NCBI RefSeq assembly: GCF_900105065.1
Contig: NZ_LT629749.1
Coordinates: 62,001 to 126,000, forward strand
Origin: Friedmanniella luteola
Lineage (GTDB): Bacteria > Actinomycetota > Actinomycetes > Propionibacteriales > Propionibacteriaceae
Direction: 5' to 3'
Length of the DNA: 64,000 nucleotides
Shown: positions 25,113-34,535 of the stretch, piece by piece
Layout of the letters: every line of letters starts with the position of its first letter
How positions within the stretch are numbered: position 1 is the stretch's first letter
The notes under the pieces: generated by a model
Told to the model about the DNA's origin: nothing
Databases searched by the model: none
What the model saw: the letters and a program-made list of their open reading frames with translations, nothing else
Position numbers and translations under genes: made by a program

Positions 25113-27210
25113 GCGACCGGCCCGCCTCGCTCGAGTAGGCGACCATCTCGTGCTCGCTGCCGTCCTCGGCGAGCTCGGCGTCCGGCAGGTTCAGGTACAC
25201 CTCGGACGGCTCCAGGTCGTCGGTGGTCGAGCGCTGGTAGAGCGGGTGCTCCTCGGCCGCCACGATGATCCCGGTGGGGAACACCACCTCGGTCCCCGCC
25301 TGGGCGGGCGCCACCGGCCGCGGGCGCTGCGCCCAGTCAGCGGTCGAGGGGTTCGACGCGGAGGCCGGCGAGGTCCCGACGACGGGACCGTCCACGACCG
25401 TGTCCTGGGACGAGGTGAGGACGAGGCCCGGCTGCCCGCCCCGGCTCGCGCTGCTGTCGTCGTCCAGCGGAGCTGCTCCCAGGCGCAGCGGGGCCGCCGG
25501 CAGGGCGGGACGGGCGGGTGCACCGCTCACCACTCCGGGCCAGGACTGCCCGCGAGACCAAGCCGTGGCGTTGGCCGCGCTGATCGGGGCCGCACTGGCG
25601 GCCGCGTCGGGGCCCGCCGTCTCCGTTCCCGCGGCCGGCGTCTGCGTCCAGATCGGGTCCGCGGTGGCGGCCGACGCCCACACCGGCTGGGGGAGTGCCG
25701 CCAGCGACTCGCTGGTGTCCGGGGACACCGACGGCACGGGGACGCGCGACCCCTCCTGGTCCTCGGCCGCCGCGAACGAGCTGCGGACGCCGGCGGCGGT
25801 CCCGTCCTCGGTGCCGATCCGCGCCCCGAAATAGCTGGCCACCCCCGACATCGCCGTCCGCAGGTAGGACTGGTTCGGGTCCAGTCCGGGCACGATCGTC
25901 TTGAAGCTGCGGATCGGTCGCGTCAGGAGCAGGGCCACCACGGTGGCCACCACCACCCAGAACAGCTTCGCGCCCGCCCCCAACGCGTCGTTCGACTGGA
26001 TGGCGGCGAGCACCAGCGCCATCACCCCGCCGGCGATCACGAACTTGGCCACCGCCACGATCGACGCGGTGAACAGGTCCCACAGCCGGGACAGCACCGA
26101 CGTGTGGGTCGGCAGCACCCCCAGCACCGCCGCCAGCGGTGCGGCCAGGGCCAGGCCCTGCATCATCACCCGGGCGATGAGGACCATCAGCATGGCCAGG
26201 CCGATGAACAGCCCCATGCAGACCACGACCAGCACCCCGAGCAGCGCCGGGGCGGTCCGCTCGCCGCGACCCGTGAAGGTCTCGTAAGCCGCCGGGTCGC
26301 GCGTCTCGAGGTCCTGGGCGACCGCCTTGAACTCCGCCGCCTTGGCGGTGTCGATCTGCTTCTTCGCCGCAGGGTCGGCGGACATGCGCTTCATGTCCGA
26401 CCACGTGTAGTGCGTCGCGCTCATCAGCCGCGGCCCCAGCTCCCGCGCCGCCGCGGAGTCCGGATCCGCGAAGTTGCCCGTGAGCCAGGTCCGGTACGCG
26501 CTCTCTCGGGTCACGGCGTCCGTCGCCGAGGCCGAGAACTGCTGGCCCGCCGCGTCCGCCACCGTGACGACCGCCTTGTCGACCGCCGACGAGGCCACCG
26601 CGGGGAAGACCAGCGCGAAGGTGGCCATCCCGACCGCCCCGACGATGATCAGCGCGGTGCGCAGGGTGTCGGAGTAGCTCGCCCGCTTCGCGCGGAACCC
26701 GATGATCAGCCCGACCCCCAGCATCGCCAGCGGCAGCCAGACCGCCAGCAGCGGACCCTTCAGCTTGTCGGCCACCCCGCTGACGACATCGGTCAGCCAG
26801 CCCAGCGACGACGTCTTGGCCATCTGCTCCAGGGAGCCCAGCCCGGCCAGGACCCCGCCCAGCACCGACATCACGACGTTGGCGCTCTGGGTGTTGGTCA
26901 CCGCCACCGGGTCGCGGAGGAAGTCGCTGCCGCACCCGAGGTCGAAGTTCGACCACTTCCAGTTGTAGCCGTAGACGTCCCCGATCGGGACGGCCGGATC
27001 CATGAACGGGTCCGGTGCGGCGTCCGGCACGTTCTCCGGCTGGTTCGTCAGCATGCCCGGCAGCCCCGACTTCGGCGCGATGGGCGCCGGCGCGTCCTGG
27101 CAGATGTCCGCCGCCGCAGGCCGGGCGGCCACCAGCCCGGCCACCAGCACCAGGCCGAGGACCAGCAGCAGCCGCACCAGCGGACGACGGAACTTGAGCG
27201 CCATGCTCAT
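25099..27210 (-). CDS. TrbL/VirB6-like polytopic conjugation membrane protein
   Basis: A 703-residue protein with a cleavable-looking signal (LLLVLGLVLVAGLVAARPAAA), an external segment, then seven or so membrane helices between about 125 and 450, including PLLAVWLPLAMLGVGLIIGF and ALVLAAIQSNDALGAGAKLF. The last 230 residues are Ala, Pro and Ser-rich and hydrophilic. Length and layout match TrbL/VirB6-type channel components of actinobacterial elements. The start ATG overlaps the VirB4-like stop by 4 bp. Confidence 0.8.
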   Translation of the reverse strand: MSMALKFRRPLVRLLLVLGLVLVAGLVAARPAAADICQDAPAPIAPKSGLPGMLTNQPENVPDAAPDPFMDPAVPIGDVYGYNWKWSNFDLGCGSDFLRDPVAVTNTQSANVVMSVLGGVLAGLGSLEQMAKTSSLGWLTDVVSGVADKLKGPLLAVWLPLAMLGVGLIIGFRAKRASYSDTLRTALIIVGAVGMATFALVFPAVASSAVDKAVVTVADAAGQQFSASATDAVTRESAYRTWLTGNFADPDSAAARELGPRLMSATHYTWSDMKRMSADPAAKKQIDTAKAAEFKAVAQDLETRDPAAYETFTGRGERTAPALLGVLVVVCMGLFIGLAMLMVLIARVMMQGLALAAPLAAVLGVLPTHTSVLSRLWDLFTASIVAVAKFVIAGGVMALVLAAIQSNDALGAGAKLFWVVVATVVALLLTRPIRSFKTIVPGLDPNQSYLRTAMSGVASYFGARIGTEDGTAAGVRSSFAAAEDQEGSRVPVPSVSPDTSESLAALPQPVWASAATADPIWTQTPAAGTETAGPDAAASAAPISAANATAWSRGQSWPGVVSGAPARPALPAAPLRLGAAPLDDDSSASRGGQPGLVLTSSQDTVVDGPVVGTSPASASNPSTADWAQRPRPVAPAQAGTEVVFPTGIIVAAEEHPLYQRSTTDDLEPSEVYLNLPDAELAEDGSEHEMVAYSSEAGRSRAPA

Positions 27211-30008
27211 GCGGCCACCTCGTGGTCGTCGATCGGGATGTGCGGCACCGACTCGAAGAGGTCCGGGTCGATGAACGGTGTCGGCTGCGGGGTCAGCCGC
27301 ACCGCCGGCCGCGTACGGCCCGGCGTGGTCTGCAGAGCGGCCCGCAGCGCCGGGTGCCAGTCCAGGTCGATCCGGATCTTCCCCAGCCGGCCCAGCGGGT
27401 CCAGCCAGACGAACTCGCCGGTCTCACCCGCCGTCTGGCCCTCGCGCGGTTTCGGTGACAGCGCCTGGATGACCGGTGCGTACGCCTCCGGGCACTGGAC
27501 CAGCTGGCAGGCCTCCACCGCCGTCGCCGCCTTGGTGAGCCGCCCCACGAACGCCGAACCCATCAGGGCGTCGACCCGGCCGATCGACAGGTGGTCCGCC
27601 GGGTGCTGGCTCGCCGCGCCGATCGCGGTGTTCCACTTCCGGGAGTCCCGCGACAGCCGGACGAAGAATGCCCGCCCCGACCCCCACTGACCCATCAGGT
27701 GGTTCTCGTCGAGGAACACGTTCTTGCGCACGTCACGGGCCCGGCCGTAGATGAACTTCGACGCGAAGAACGCCGCCAGGTGCAGCAACGGCTGGGTGTA
27801 GCGCTCCTCCGAGCCCCAGTACTCCCGCTCGACCGCCTCCGGGGGCGGCGACAGGCCCGGCATCGTCACGATGACGAGGGTCTTGTCCTCGACCTCCTCG
27901 TCGTCGATGGGGCCGCGGTGCGGCGGCATGATCAGCTCACCGAGCGGGAACTCCGCCGCTGCTCTGAGCTCGTCGACGATCTGACGGGCGAGCTCGCGCT
28001 GCTGCTCGGTCACTCCCGACTCCTGGAAGTTCTCCAGCTCCTCGATGATCCAGCGCGGGTTGGTGCGGGTGTCCCGCAGCCCACGGCTCCGCGTCCGCTC
28101 CGAGACCCGACGCAGGGCGTCCCGCAGCATCACGTCGGTTCCGGGCAGCCGCAGGGTGGTGGCCGGCAGCCACATCCGCAGGACGTCGAACATCAGCTGC
28201 TGTCGTTCGGCCGCGCCCCGCCGCTGCGCACGCTCGTACTCCAGCTGGTTGAAGACGTTCTCCTCGGTGTACGCCTCCCGCGTCGGCTCCGGCACCATCT
28301 GGTACGGCGACAACGTGCCCGCTTTCGACGCCGTCAGGTCCAGCACCCGCGAGAACGGCGCCAGCTCCGGCAGCGCCGCCAGCCGCGCCAGGGGTCCCGA
28401 CGGGTCGAAGATGATCGTCGGCTGACCCGCCCGCACCGCGTTGTAGGCCAGCGTCCCGATGAGCACGCTCTTCCCGCCGCCCGGCTCCGCCACGATCGGG
28501 AACAGCCCCGGCGTCTGCAGCACCTCCGGGCCGTAGTGCATGTCGAAGCGGGCAGCCCGCCGCGCGGACCCGATGCCGTACCCCAGGTAGGGGCCGGTCG
28601 GGGTGCCCAGCGCGCTGTCGACGTTCGGCAGCGCCGACGCGAGGTAGCGGACCGGCATCCGCCGCTGGAACCCGTGCTGGGCTCGGGGCTCGCCCGGGAT
28701 GAACTCCCGCAGCGCGCGAGCCTGCCCCCGGGTGTGCTGCAACGGCATGTTCAACCGCTCGCCGTACAGGTCGACCAGGTCGCGCGCCCGCTTGAGGGCC
28801 TCGTCCTCGGTCTGGCCGTAGACCGCCAGCCGGACGGTGCCCAGGAAGCGGGCCGACGTCCGGCTGTCACCCTCGGTGACCTCGTCCAGGTTCGCGGCCG
28901 CCGACCGGATCGCCCGGCCGACCGAGGGCGGGGGCGTGATCTGGTGCTCCTGGTAGTGCGCCGCGATCCCCGAGGCCCGGTTCTGCTCGAACTCGATCGC
29001 CCGGGTGAGCGTGCGCGCCGACATCAGCGTCCCCGACAGCGACCACTCCACCGGGAAGCCCAACCGGTTGGAGGCCAGCATCCACGGGTCGCGGCCGTCC
29101 TCGGGCCAGGTCCGATCGGGCATGATCCCCATCGTCAGCACCGCCACGGCGCGGCTGACCTGGCTGCCCTTGATCTCCGAGACCACCCGGACCGACGAGC
29201 CGTACGGCTCGCTCAGCCACACCCGGCGGTCGGTGAACTCGGCCAGGTCCTCGAGCTCCCAGCGGTCCCCGCCGACCCCGGCGTGCACGGGAGCCGGGAC
29301 GCCCATCGACAGGCTCCGGTGGAAGAGGAAAGCCATCTCCCGGGCGGTCGCCCGACGGGCGTCGAAGCCTGGACCCGTGACGACCTTCTCCACCTGGAGG
29401 ATCTGCTCGATGACCTGCACGGTCTCCCGCGACGGCGTCTCCGTGCCCTGGATCAGCTGCTCGCGGACCGCCGGCTTCGGGTTGGGACCGACCCAGACCC
29501 CGAGCGCGGTGATCTTCTGGTCCAGACCCGTCGACTGCAGCCGGCGCTGGCCGTGGCCGAGGTAGTCGTTCCACGACTCACCACCCGGCACCTGCGGGAG
29601 CGGGTTCGGCGTCTCCTCGTCCAGCGAGCGCGCGTACTCGAACGAGGGGTACGGGCGGGTCGAGACGCGCAGCCGGATCGGCCGGCCCTCCGGGCGGGAG
29701 GCCGCCAGCTGCCCGTAGCGGTAGGTCTGCTGGTCCCACAGCCGCCGGCGGTCGTCGAGCGTGCGGAAGTCCCACGACTGACCGCCCAGCACGAACCAGA
29801 CGAACATGCCGCCGCGGGTGAACTGCAGCGGCCCCGCCATCTCCTCCGTCGCGAGCGGGAAGACGACCTCTCGCTGCGAGGTGACCTGCCGGCGCAGCCA
29901 GCCCTGCGCGGCCCGACCCTGCCGGACGATCCGCGAACCGGGGTCGGGTGCCTCGTCGACCCCAGCCCGGTCGGCGACCGCCAGGTCCTCGCCCCGCCGC
30001 CGCCTCAT
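27207..30008 (-). CDS. VirB4-like T4SS ATPase
   Basis: A 933-residue cytoplasmic ATPase. The Walker A motif is in AEPGGGKSVLIG (about residue 508-518) and Walker B in NVFLDENHLM (about 763-772). The N-terminal half contains TQLTYRYGQLAASR-like beta structure and a DLYGERLNMPLQHTRGQA stretch typical of VirB4/TraE family N-domains. It powers pilus or channel assembly. ATG 30008 is chosen because GGAGGAG precedes it by 5 to 6 nt and it overlaps the upstream TGA by one base; a GTG one codon earlier is possible. Confidence 0.92.
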   Translation of the reverse strand: MRRRRGEDLAVADRAGVDEAPDPGSRIVRQGRAAQGWLRRQVTSQREVVFPLATEEMAGPLQFTRGGMFVWFVLGGQSWDFRTLDDRRRLWDQQTYRYGQLAASRPEGRPIRLRVSTRPYPSFEYARSLDEETPNPLPQVPGGESWNDYLGHGQRRLQSTGLDQKITALGVWVGPNPKPAVREQLIQGTETPSRETVQVIEQILQVEKVVTGPGFDARRATAREMAFLFHRSLSMGVPAPVHAGVGGDRWELEDLAEFTDRRVWLSEPYGSSVRVVSEIKGSQVSRAVAVLTMGIMPDRTWPEDGRDPWMLASNRLGFPVEWSLSGTLMSARTLTRAIEFEQNRASGIAAHYQEHQITPPPSVGRAIRSAAANLDEVTEGDSRTSARFLGTVRLAVYGQTEDEALKRARDLVDLYGERLNMPLQHTRGQARALREFIPGEPRAQHGFQRRMPVRYLASALPNVDSALGTPTGPYLGYGIGSARRAARFDMHYGPEVLQTPGLFPIVAEPGGGKSVLIGTLAYNAVRAGQPTIIFDPSGPLARLAALPELAPFSRVLDLTASKAGTLSPYQMVPEPTREAYTEENVFNQLEYERAQRRGAAERQQLMFDVLRMWLPATTLRLPGTDVMLRDALRRVSERTRSRGLRDTRTNPRWIIEELENFQESGVTEQQRELARQIVDELRAAAEFPLGELIMPPHRGPIDDEEVEDKTLVIVTMPGLSPPPEAVEREYWGSEERYTQPLLHLAAFFASKFIYGRARDVRKNVFLDENHLMGQWGSGRAFFVRLSRDSRKWNTAIGAASQHPADHLSIGRVDALMGSAFVGRLTKAATAVEACQLVQCPEAYAPVIQALSPKPREGQTAGETGEFVWLDPLGRLGKIRIDLDWHPALRAALQTTPGRTRPAVRLTPQPTPFIDPDLFESVPHIPIDDHEVAA

Positions 30009-30460
30009 CACTGCTCCTCCTGCTCACCCGAGAAGCGGCCGGCCAGCAGGTCCTGCGCGACCGCCGAGGGCTCGGTGATCTTCGGGAACGGCATCACCCA
30101 CTGGGTGACGCCCTCAGCGCGGTCGCGGGACCGACGCCCGAACTCCTCGCGGAACGTCGTCGTCTTGTAGCGCAGGGGTTCGTCGAACGTCACCCCACGC
30201 ATGAGCCGCACGGCCAGGTAGATCGCGAGCGGTGCACCGTAGATGAGACCGAACCAGAAGGTGAACCACGGAGCGTGACCGATGGTCACCAGCCCGCCCA
30301 GCGCGACCAGCAGGGCCACCAGGGCGATCCCCAGCGGGATCATCAGCAGCGTGACCGACCACTGCACGTAGGTCCACTCGAAGGGGAGCGTGGCACCCTT
30401 CGGGCCCAGCCAGACAGCGCGCAGCTTGCGCGGACCGTCGTCGGTGCGAAGCTCGGGCAC
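30008..30460 (-). CDS. PrgI/SCO6880-like small T4SS membrane protein
   Basis: A 150-residue protein with two membrane helices (TLLMIPLGIALVALLVALGGLV and FWFGLIYGAPLAIYLAVRL) and a basic cytoplasmic tail. Small two-helix proteins directly upstream of virB4, often called PrgI family, are the VirB3 equivalents in Gram-positive systems. GTG 30460 starts 5 nt after the pilin-like gene's stop. The assignment relies on layout and neighbours. Confidence 0.75.
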   Translation of the reverse strand: MPELRTDDGPRKLRAVWLGPKGATLPFEWTYVQWSVTLLMIPLGIALVALLVALGGLVTIGHAPWFTFWFGLIYGAPLAIYLAVRLMRGVTFDEPLRYKTTTFREEFGRRSRDRAEGVTQWVMPFPKITEPSAVAQDLLAGRFSGEQEEQ

Positions 30461-30465
30461 CCGTC

Positions 30466-30693
30466 TCAGCCGATGCCGAGAGCGGTCAGGATCCGGCGCC
30501 CGAAGGCCGCGAAGCCGATGGCGCCCATCCCGATGGCCACGATGACGATGGCGACCAGGGTGTTGAACCCGACCCGCGCCGTCTCGCTGTACTGCGCCTT
30601 CCGGGCGCCGGCCGCGAGCGCGATGCCCACGACGATGATCACGAGACCGAAGACGGCGAGCAGGAGCGTCTGAACTTTGCCCTCATCGAACAT
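30466..30693 (-). CDS. VirB2/TrbC-like pilin subunit candidate
   Basis: A 75-residue two-helix protein: VQTLLLAVFGLVIIVVGIALAAG and NTLVAIVIVAIGMGAIGFAAFG, separated by a short basic loop, ending ALGIG. This is the VirB2/TrbC pilin pattern, although no signal peptide is evident. ATG 30693 is preceded by GGAAGGA. It is the first gene of the six-gene secretion cluster read toward the tRNA. Confidence 0.7.
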   Translation of the reverse strand: MFDEGKVQTLLLAVFGLVIIVVGIALAAGARKAQYSETARVGFNTLVAIVIVAIGMGAIGFAAFGRRILTALGIG

Positions 30694-31288
30694 GAGAGTG
30701 GTCCTTCCAGGGGGATACGAGCAGATGGAGCGTGCAGGCGGGAGTTGTCGGGCCCATGAACCGGGAGCGACAGCGCGACGACGCTCGTCCATGAGCCAAG
30801 CGGAGAGGTCTGACAGCTCGGCTGGACCTCGGCCAGGGGTGGCAGGGGCGCAGTAGCCGCACAACCGGGGGAACTGGCACCACGAGGGCCCTTCGTCGTG
30901 CCCGTCCCGGTCCCCAGTCAGGTCGAGCGCACCAACAGCGACAACGATGACCAGGCCGGCTCCGAGCGCCGACCCGCTCCGGCCACGATCCCCACCGCGC
31001 CGAACGAGCAACCGGTCTTGGTCGTGGTCCTGAGAGCAGCCTAAGGGTCGCGTCACGCTGCACGTCAACGCATGACGGCCGTCGAGACGTCCGCGCGAGG
31101 CGCCCGCGCGCTCCAGTGGGTGCGTGGTCCCGCCGATCCCGTGTCAGCACCAGCAACGCGGCGGTGTGCCCCGGCACGAGCGGATCCACCCGGCGGGCCC
31201 AGACCGCGGAGTCGGGGGCGAAGATCGCAGCACCCTCGCATCCGGCAGAGCTCGTCCTGCGAGAGGTGACGAGAAGATCTCCGGGCGC
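30694..31288. other. Gene-poor spacer between divergent cluster and ECF42 operon
   Basis: About 600 bases with no convincing gene. The minus-strand frame of the pilin remains open to 31068 and includes a hydrophobic stretch (GLVIVVAVGAL), but lacks a good start context. The spacer must hold the promoter of the conjugation cluster; I see no clear consensus for it. Confidence 0.5.
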
Positions 31289-31313
31289 TGTCGATTCCGG
31301 CGTCGCTGTCCGA
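31289..31313 (+). promoter_or_regulatory. Predicted ECF42 promoter of the DGPF-sigma operon
   Basis: TGTCGA (31289-31294), a 16-bp spacer, then CGAC from 31311. ECF42 sigma factors are reported to use a TGTCGA -35 and a CGA-type -10 element upstream of their DGPF partner genes. It lies about 50 nt before the ATG of the DGPF gene, consistent with autoregulation. Confidence 0.6.
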
Positions 31314-31360
31314 CGGAGGGGTGTAGAGATCGATCCAGCCCTACCGGAAGGAGAGCCACC

Positions 31361-31717
31361 ATGGCTCAGTACGCCGTCCTCATCTACACCGACGACTCCG
31401 TCCACGCCCCCGACGCGACCGAGGCCGACACCGCAGCCGCCGACCAGCACGCCGAGGAGCTGGCGGGGTCCGGCTCGATGCTGCTGGCCTATGCGTTGAC
31501 CCCGCGCGACCTGGCGACCTCGATCCGCGCCGACGGGATGACCGACGGCCCCTTCGTCGACGCCAAGGAGGTCGTCGCGGGGTTCTACATCCTGGAGGCT
31601 CCCGACCTCGACGCCGCACTCGCCATCGCTGGTACCAACCCGGTCGTGCAGGCCGGCGGTGGGGTCGAGGTCCGGCCCGTGCACAGCGGTGGCGTCCTGG
31701 AGCAGCCGGCGGCGTGA
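31361..31717 (+). CDS. YciI/DGPF-domain protein, partner of an ECF42 sigma factor
   Basis: A 118-residue YCII-related protein with the diagnostic TDGPFVDAKEVVAGFYI. DGPF proteins are almost always encoded next to ECF42 sigma factors and are their usual regulatory targets; their activity is unknown. ATG 31361 has GGAAGGAGAG upstream. The stop overlaps the start of the sigma gene by 4 bp. It is possibly involved in a stress or antibiotic response, by analogy with other ECF42 systems. Confidence 0.92.
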   Translation: MAQYAVLIYTDDSVHAPDATEADTAAADQHAEELAGSGSMLLAYALTPRDLATSIRADGMTDGPFVDAKEVVAGFYILEAPDLDAALAIAGTNPVVQAGGGVEVRPVHSGGVLEQPAA

Positions 31718-32976
31718 CCGACCGGGCGCTGGTCGAGGCCGCCCTGGCGCAGGCGCACCGGGCCGAGTGGGCCTACGTGGTCGCCGCGACGCTTCGCACC
31801 GTCCGCGATCTCGATCTCGCGGAGGAGTGCGTCCAGGAGGCCTACACCGCCGCCCTCCAGTCCTGGCGTCGCGAGGGGATCCCCGCAAGCCCGGCCGCCT
31901 GGCTGACCACCACAGCGAGGCGGCGGGGGATCGACGCCGTCCGGCGGGACCAGACCTTGAAGGCGAAGCTGCCGCTGCTGGTCGAACCGCACCTGACGTC
32001 TCCGGAAGGGGAGGCCGACATGGAGCCACGGCTCCAGGACGAGACCACCGTGCCGGACGAACGGCTCCGGCTGGTCTTCCTGTGCTGCCACCCCGCCCTC
32101 GCGGTGGAGGCCCAGGTCGCGCTCACCCTGAGGTTGGTGTGCGGGGTCGACACCGTGGACATCGCTCGCGCATTCCTGGTACCGGCGACCACGATGGCCG
32201 CGCGGATCACCCGCGCCAAGAAGAAGATCACCGGCTCCCGCATCCCCTTCCGCCTCCCGAGCGCTGCCGAGCTGCCCGACCGGCTCGACGGTGTCCTCGG
32301 CGTCGTGCACCTGCTCTTCACCACCGGGTACACCGCCCCCACGGGCTCCTCCGTGGTCCGTGCCGATCTCGTCGACGCTGCCCTTCGTCTGGCCGAGACC
32401 CTGCGTGAGCTCCTGCCCGACGAACCCGAGGTCGCGGGGCTGCTCGCCCTGCTGCTGGCGGCCGACGCCCGACGGGCGGCCCGCACCGACGAACACGGCC
32501 AGCTGATCCAGCTGCGTGACCAGGACCCCACCCGCTGGGACCACCTCGCCCTCCGACGCGCCCACCAGCTGGTGATGGCTGCACTGCCTCACCCCCGCGC
32601 CGGCCGGCACACCCTCCAAGCCGCCATCGCCTGCCAGCACGCCGTCGCACGCGACGGCCGAACCACCGACTGGGCCCAGATCCTCGGCCTGTACGACGCT
32701 CTCCTCCAGGTGTGGCCCTCACCCGTGGTCGCCCTCAACCGCGCCGTCGCCCTCGCCGAGATCGCCGGGCCCGCAGCGGCCCTCGCTGAGGTGCGGACTC
32801 TCGACCAGGAAGGCCGACTGGCCGGCTACCACTACCTGCACGCCGTCGAAGCCGACCTCCTCCACCGCCTCGACCGCCCTGCCGAAGCCCGGGACGCCTA
32901 CCAACGGGCCCGCAGCCTCACCGACAACGCTGCGGAACAACGGTTCCTCGAACGCCAGATCGCAGCCCTCGAGTGA
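31714..32976 (+). CDS. ECF42-group RNA polymerase sigma factor
   Basis: A 420-residue sigma factor. Region 2 (about 10-80) carries DLDLAEECVQEAYTAAL and WLTTTARRRGIDAVRR; region 4 (about 110-170) includes VQVALTLRLVCGVDTVDIARAFLV. A 200-residue C-terminal extension with TPR-like helices ends GYHYLHAVEADLLHRLDRPAEA, the mark of ECF42, which lacks an anti-sigma factor and is controlled through this extension. GTG 31714 overlaps the DGPF stop. It probably activates its own operon from the TGTCGA promoter. Confidence 0.93.
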   Translation: MTDRALVEAALAQAHRAEWAYVVAATLRTVRDLDLAEECVQEAYTAALQSWRREGIPASPAAWLTTTARRRGIDAVRRDQTLKAKLPLLVEPHLTSPEGEADMEPRLQDETTVPDERLRLVFLCCHPALAVEAQVALTLRLVCGVDTVDIARAFLVPATTMAARITRAKKKITGSRIPFRLPSAAELPDRLDGVLGVVHLLFTTGYTAPTGSSVVRADLVDAALRLAETLRELLPDEPEVAGLLALLLAADARRAARTDEHGQLIQLRDQDPTRWDHLALRRAHQLVMAALPHPRAGRHTLQAAIACQHAVARDGRTTDWAQILGLYDALLQVWPSPVVALNRAVALAEIAGPAAALAEVRTLDQEGRLAGYHYLHAVEADLLHRLDRPAEARDAYQRARSLTDNAAEQRFLERQIAALE

Positions 32977-33998
32977 TCCGGTCCTGAGCGTCCCGCGAGT
33001 ACCCCGGTGTGGGACGCACGTCGTGGTCGACGCCCTCGGACCGGGCGGCAGCCTCGCGCGTCGACCTGAGGCCGAACCCCCGTCACCGTCCTGGGGGGTC
33101 GACGCCGCCGGCCACACCGCGGTGGACCAGAGCACCGCGTCCGGAGGGCGTACCCGGTCAGGGGGTGGGCGGTGTGGTGCGCCGCTGGTGACCGGTGACC
33201 GTGGCGTACCGGTCCCTGGAGACGAGGAGCAGTTGCTGCACCAGGGTGGGCTGGGGCCCGAGAACGTCCGCCGTCAGCGGTGTGCTGGCGAAGCGGTTGA
33301 AGCGGGTTCGGCCCGGGGGTGGATGGATGAGGAAGAGACCACGAGCAGAGCCTCATCCACGCCTCGATGACGAGTGTGACGCGACGGCGGGAAGCACTCA
33401 CCGCGTTGGGCCCCGTGAATTTCATCCCCTCATGAGCTCTGCCGGCGGGTCAGACGGTTGTCTCCAGCCGTGCTCGTGCGGCCGGCGAACTGACGAACTG
33501 GTCAGGCCGAGAGCCGGGGTTCGCGGGAGCTGATCCATCGCTGTTGCCCTGGGCAGCCCGGACGCGACGCCGGTACGACCCAGGCCCGTGGAACCACACC
33601 GCCCGCCGGGAGGTCGCGCCCGCAGCGGTCGTCCCAGGACCACGGGCGCAGGAGTGGACACTGCGCGAGCCTCGGCCTGCAAGCCGCGTCTCCGCCTCCG
33701 GGACCGCGCAGATCGCGCTGCGAACTCGTCGAGGAAACGCCTTCGAACGATGCATTGGTCGCACCTCCCATTTTGAGGGTGGGCGGCGTCCACGTCCGCC
33801 GAGATACTCCACTTGAAGGTTCATCTCAGGGCCGGGAAAGGAGCTGCCAGGTTCGTATCCCGACGCGTTCTGCGTGCGATGCGAGCCGCTGTGCCACCCG
33901 TGTCCTGGTCCTCCCGAAAGCCGCGGCACGGATCCATTCTTCGCACATCCGATCGTGCGAGGAATCACTCGCCTCTGCCTCTCGGCGGAGCCATCACG
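32977..33998. other. Gene-poor island stretch with a possible pseudogene fragment
   Basis: One kilobase without an intact gene. On the minus strand, 33158-33352 is an open stretch of 64 codons between stops that reads like real protein (RFNRFASTPLTADVLG, then LVQQLLLVSRDRYATV) but has no start codon, so it may be a remnant. Base composition toward 33700-34000 is visibly lower in GC than the flanks. No family is identified. Confidence 0.4.
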
Positions 33999-34535
33999 AT
34001 GGAGATCAGCGTGAAGTTCAAGAAGACCGTCTACGCGGCGCTCGCTGTGGCGATGCTGCCGTTGCTGGTACCGGGGGCCGCGCACGCCGACTCGCCGAAG
34101 GCTCGCGTCCTCGAACTGCGGGACGCCTGCGACAAGGCGAGCTGGGACGTGGAGTTCCCCGGCCTGTGCACCAGGTCCACCGGCAGCGTCACGCTGCCGG
34201 AGTTCCGGGAGGAACTGGCCGACGGTGGTGATGGCGCATGGTGGATCCGGCAGCGGGCCATCGGCCTCGACCAAGGTGATGCGATCGAGGCCACGAACGT
34301 GGGAGGGATCATCCACACCTTCACCGAGGTCGACACCTTCGGCAAGGGCTGTGTGGAGGAGTGGAACAAGGCCGTCACGGAGACGGTCGACAACTGCGAC
34401 TTCGGCAAGTTCCTCGGCACGCTGGTGCCGGCCGGCACCTCGTCCGCGGCTCAGCACCCCGCGGTCGGTGTCCACAAGTTCCAGTGCCTGGTCCACCCGT
34501 GGATGCGGACGACGGTCACCGTGAAGAAGTCGTGA
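33999..34535 (+). CDS. Secreted cupredoxin-like copper protein
   Basis: A 178-residue exported protein. After a basic start, LAVAMLPLLVPGAAHADS forms a signal peptide ending in an AHA cleavage site. The C-terminal domain has type 1 copper ligands: His in GGIIHTFTEV, then Cys, His and Met in QCLVHPWM. A second cysteine pair (FGKGC, DNC) may form a disulfide. ATG 33999 is used; GTG 34011 is an alternative. The stop overlaps the next gene's GTG, so it is co-expressed with the lipoprotein. It may bind copper or transfer electrons outside the cell. Confidence 0.8.
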   Translation: MEISVKFKKTVYAALAVAMLPLLVPGAAHADSPKARVLELRDACDKASWDVEFPGLCTRSTGSVTLPEFREELADGGDGAWWIRQRAIGLDQGDAIEATNVGGIIHTFTEVDTFGKGCVEEWNKAVTETVDNCDFGKFLGTLVPAGTSSAAQHPAVGVHKFQCLVHPWMRTTVTVKKS

